This document shows positions 39,599 through 40,523 of a stretch of DNA of 40,523 nt, in pieces. The notes beneath the pieces were generated by a model, which was not told the DNA's origin, did not search any database, and saw only the letters and a program-made list of their open reading frames with translations. A program made the position numbers and the translations under genes. Numbering within the stretch: position 1 is the stretch's first letter; the number at the start of each line of letters is the position of its first letter. This DNA comes from Cyanophora paradoxa. Taxonomy: Eukaryota; Glaucocystophyceae; Cyanophorales; Cyanophoraceae. The stretch covers positions 1 to 40,523 of the forward strand of contig QPMI01000146.1 in assembly GCA_004431415.1 (NCBI GenBank). The letters are read 5' to 3'.

Positions 39599-40523
39599 GC
39601 GCCCGCCCTCGGCTCGCGAGCCCGGCCCGCCGGCCCGGTCCGCTGTATCTCTCCCGTAGCGTCTAGCGCTCAGGCCGTGTAGTAGGTAGCAGTATACGTA
39701 GTCGTGGGGTCTCTTAGTTTACTTGCACAGTGTTGGTTTTGAATTTTGCCTTCGCTTCACGTATCTTCGATCTTGTTCGTGGCTTCGAGGAATGAACAAG
39801 CGAGTCCCTGCGGAGCAGGAGTGGCCTTGGGTCTTGGGGTTTCAAGGGGTGAGGGTGGCCGCTCTTTGTTTTAAAACGGGGCCCGCAACCGCGCGCGGTT
39901 ACTGTTGAGAGGACTACGCCGCCTAGTAGCTTCTAGCTTGGTCTAGCGCTAGCTAGCGCCAGCGACACGTATACGCGTATACGCCGATAGCTAGGCTTCG
40001 TCGTATAGCAACGCCGGCGCATGCTGGCGCGGCCGCGGCGCCGGCGTCGATATCGATCGCGACGTCGACGTCGACGTCGGCGCCCGGCGCCGGCGCATGC
40101 TAGCTACAGCGCTAGCGCTGGCGCTCGATCGTTAACGTTGATCGCGATCGTTTGCGAAGCGACGCGCGGCGATTCCGCCGGCGAAGCGCCTAGTGACTCC
40201 AGCCTTCCAGCCGGGTACAGAGGCTCTTTGCAATTTCCATCGGCGAAGGGGAAGCAAGCTGGAACCAATGAAAATCGCGCTTGTCCGTGAATGGGTGAAT
40301 TGACTTTTTGTGCCAATGGCGATCGGGCTTGACGCGAACAATTTCGTTCGTACGTGCTGTTAGTGCATGTTAGAGGTGTCACATTTGAAAAGTAGCGCCG
40401 CCATCGTGTTCCCTAGGGTCGAAAATGGGTACCTAGGTCCAAAAATTTTGACCTGAATCGCATTTTGAATCCACTGACAAGACAGGCACAGACCTAAGGG
40501 CCTCTCCTTTCCCAAGGCCGATA
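39599..40523. other. 3' flank, palindrome-rich, no gene seen
   Basis: After the stop the sequence becomes T-rich (39710-39790), probably the 3' untranslated region. From 39930 to 40150 it is dense in GCTAGC, GCGCCGGCGC, GTCGACGTCGAC and CGATCG palindromes. The last 350 bases hold no open frame with coding character. Confidence 0.5.

Overview
The window looks like nuclear DNA of a photosynthetic eukaryotic microalga carrying a block of virus-like genes at its left end. Evidence for the alga: GC-rich genes with many short spliceosomal introns (donors mostly GTGCGC or GTACG, acceptors CGCAG, several GC-AG introns), a two-helix chlorophyll-binding-type plastid protein at the right end, and repeat-rich intergenic DNA. 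A haptophyte-like genome is my best guess, from style only; no ribosomal or other marker gene fixes the lineage.

Layout. (1) About 1-12.25 kb: close-packed, intron-free genes with A-rich start contexts, encoding virion or tail-fibre-like proteins. They include a very long coiled-coil fibre with phage-like collar repeats (2393-7456), a fibre ending in a peptidase S74 chaperone domain (7482-8518), an opposite-strand fibronectin-III plus glycine-rich adhesin (8556-10692) and two related small proteins (10732-12245). An HNH endonuclease follows on the minus strand. No capsid, packaging ATPase, polymerase or integrase is visible, so the virus type is undetermined; a polinton-like or other algal virus, or a phage-derived island, are all possible. 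(2) 12.6-15.3 kb: three arrays of a 7-bp repeat, one inverted relative to the other two, around two unrecognised minus-strand genes. (3) 15.8-17.7 kb: duplicated 3' ends of a convergent gene pair whose fuller copy lies at 34-38.7 kb. (4) 18.1-24.75 kb: a large plus-strand gene with an acidic and cysteine-rich N-terminus, an alanine-rich coiled coil and an array of about 20 xQT[D/E/x] motifs, the signature of a dynein light chain LC8-binding hub. (5) 24.8-30.2 kb: intergenic DNA with palindromes, hairpins and degenerate repeats. (6) 30.3-33.4 kb: a gene of more than 20 exons with two discoidin (F5/8 type C) domains. (7) 34.35-38.7 kb: a minus-strand multi-C2-domain gene. (8) 38.93-39.6 kb: the two-helix plastid protein gene, divergent from the C2 gene.

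Reading frames in the left block break very often, but nearly every break I traced is repaired by restoring one base (sometimes two) to a homopolymer run. The same kind of defect occurs, more rarely, in the algal genes. This points to under-called homopolymers in the assembly rather than gene decay, so coordinates of frame-broken genes are given end to end. Exon models come from reading splice sites and domain logic by eye, without transcript data.
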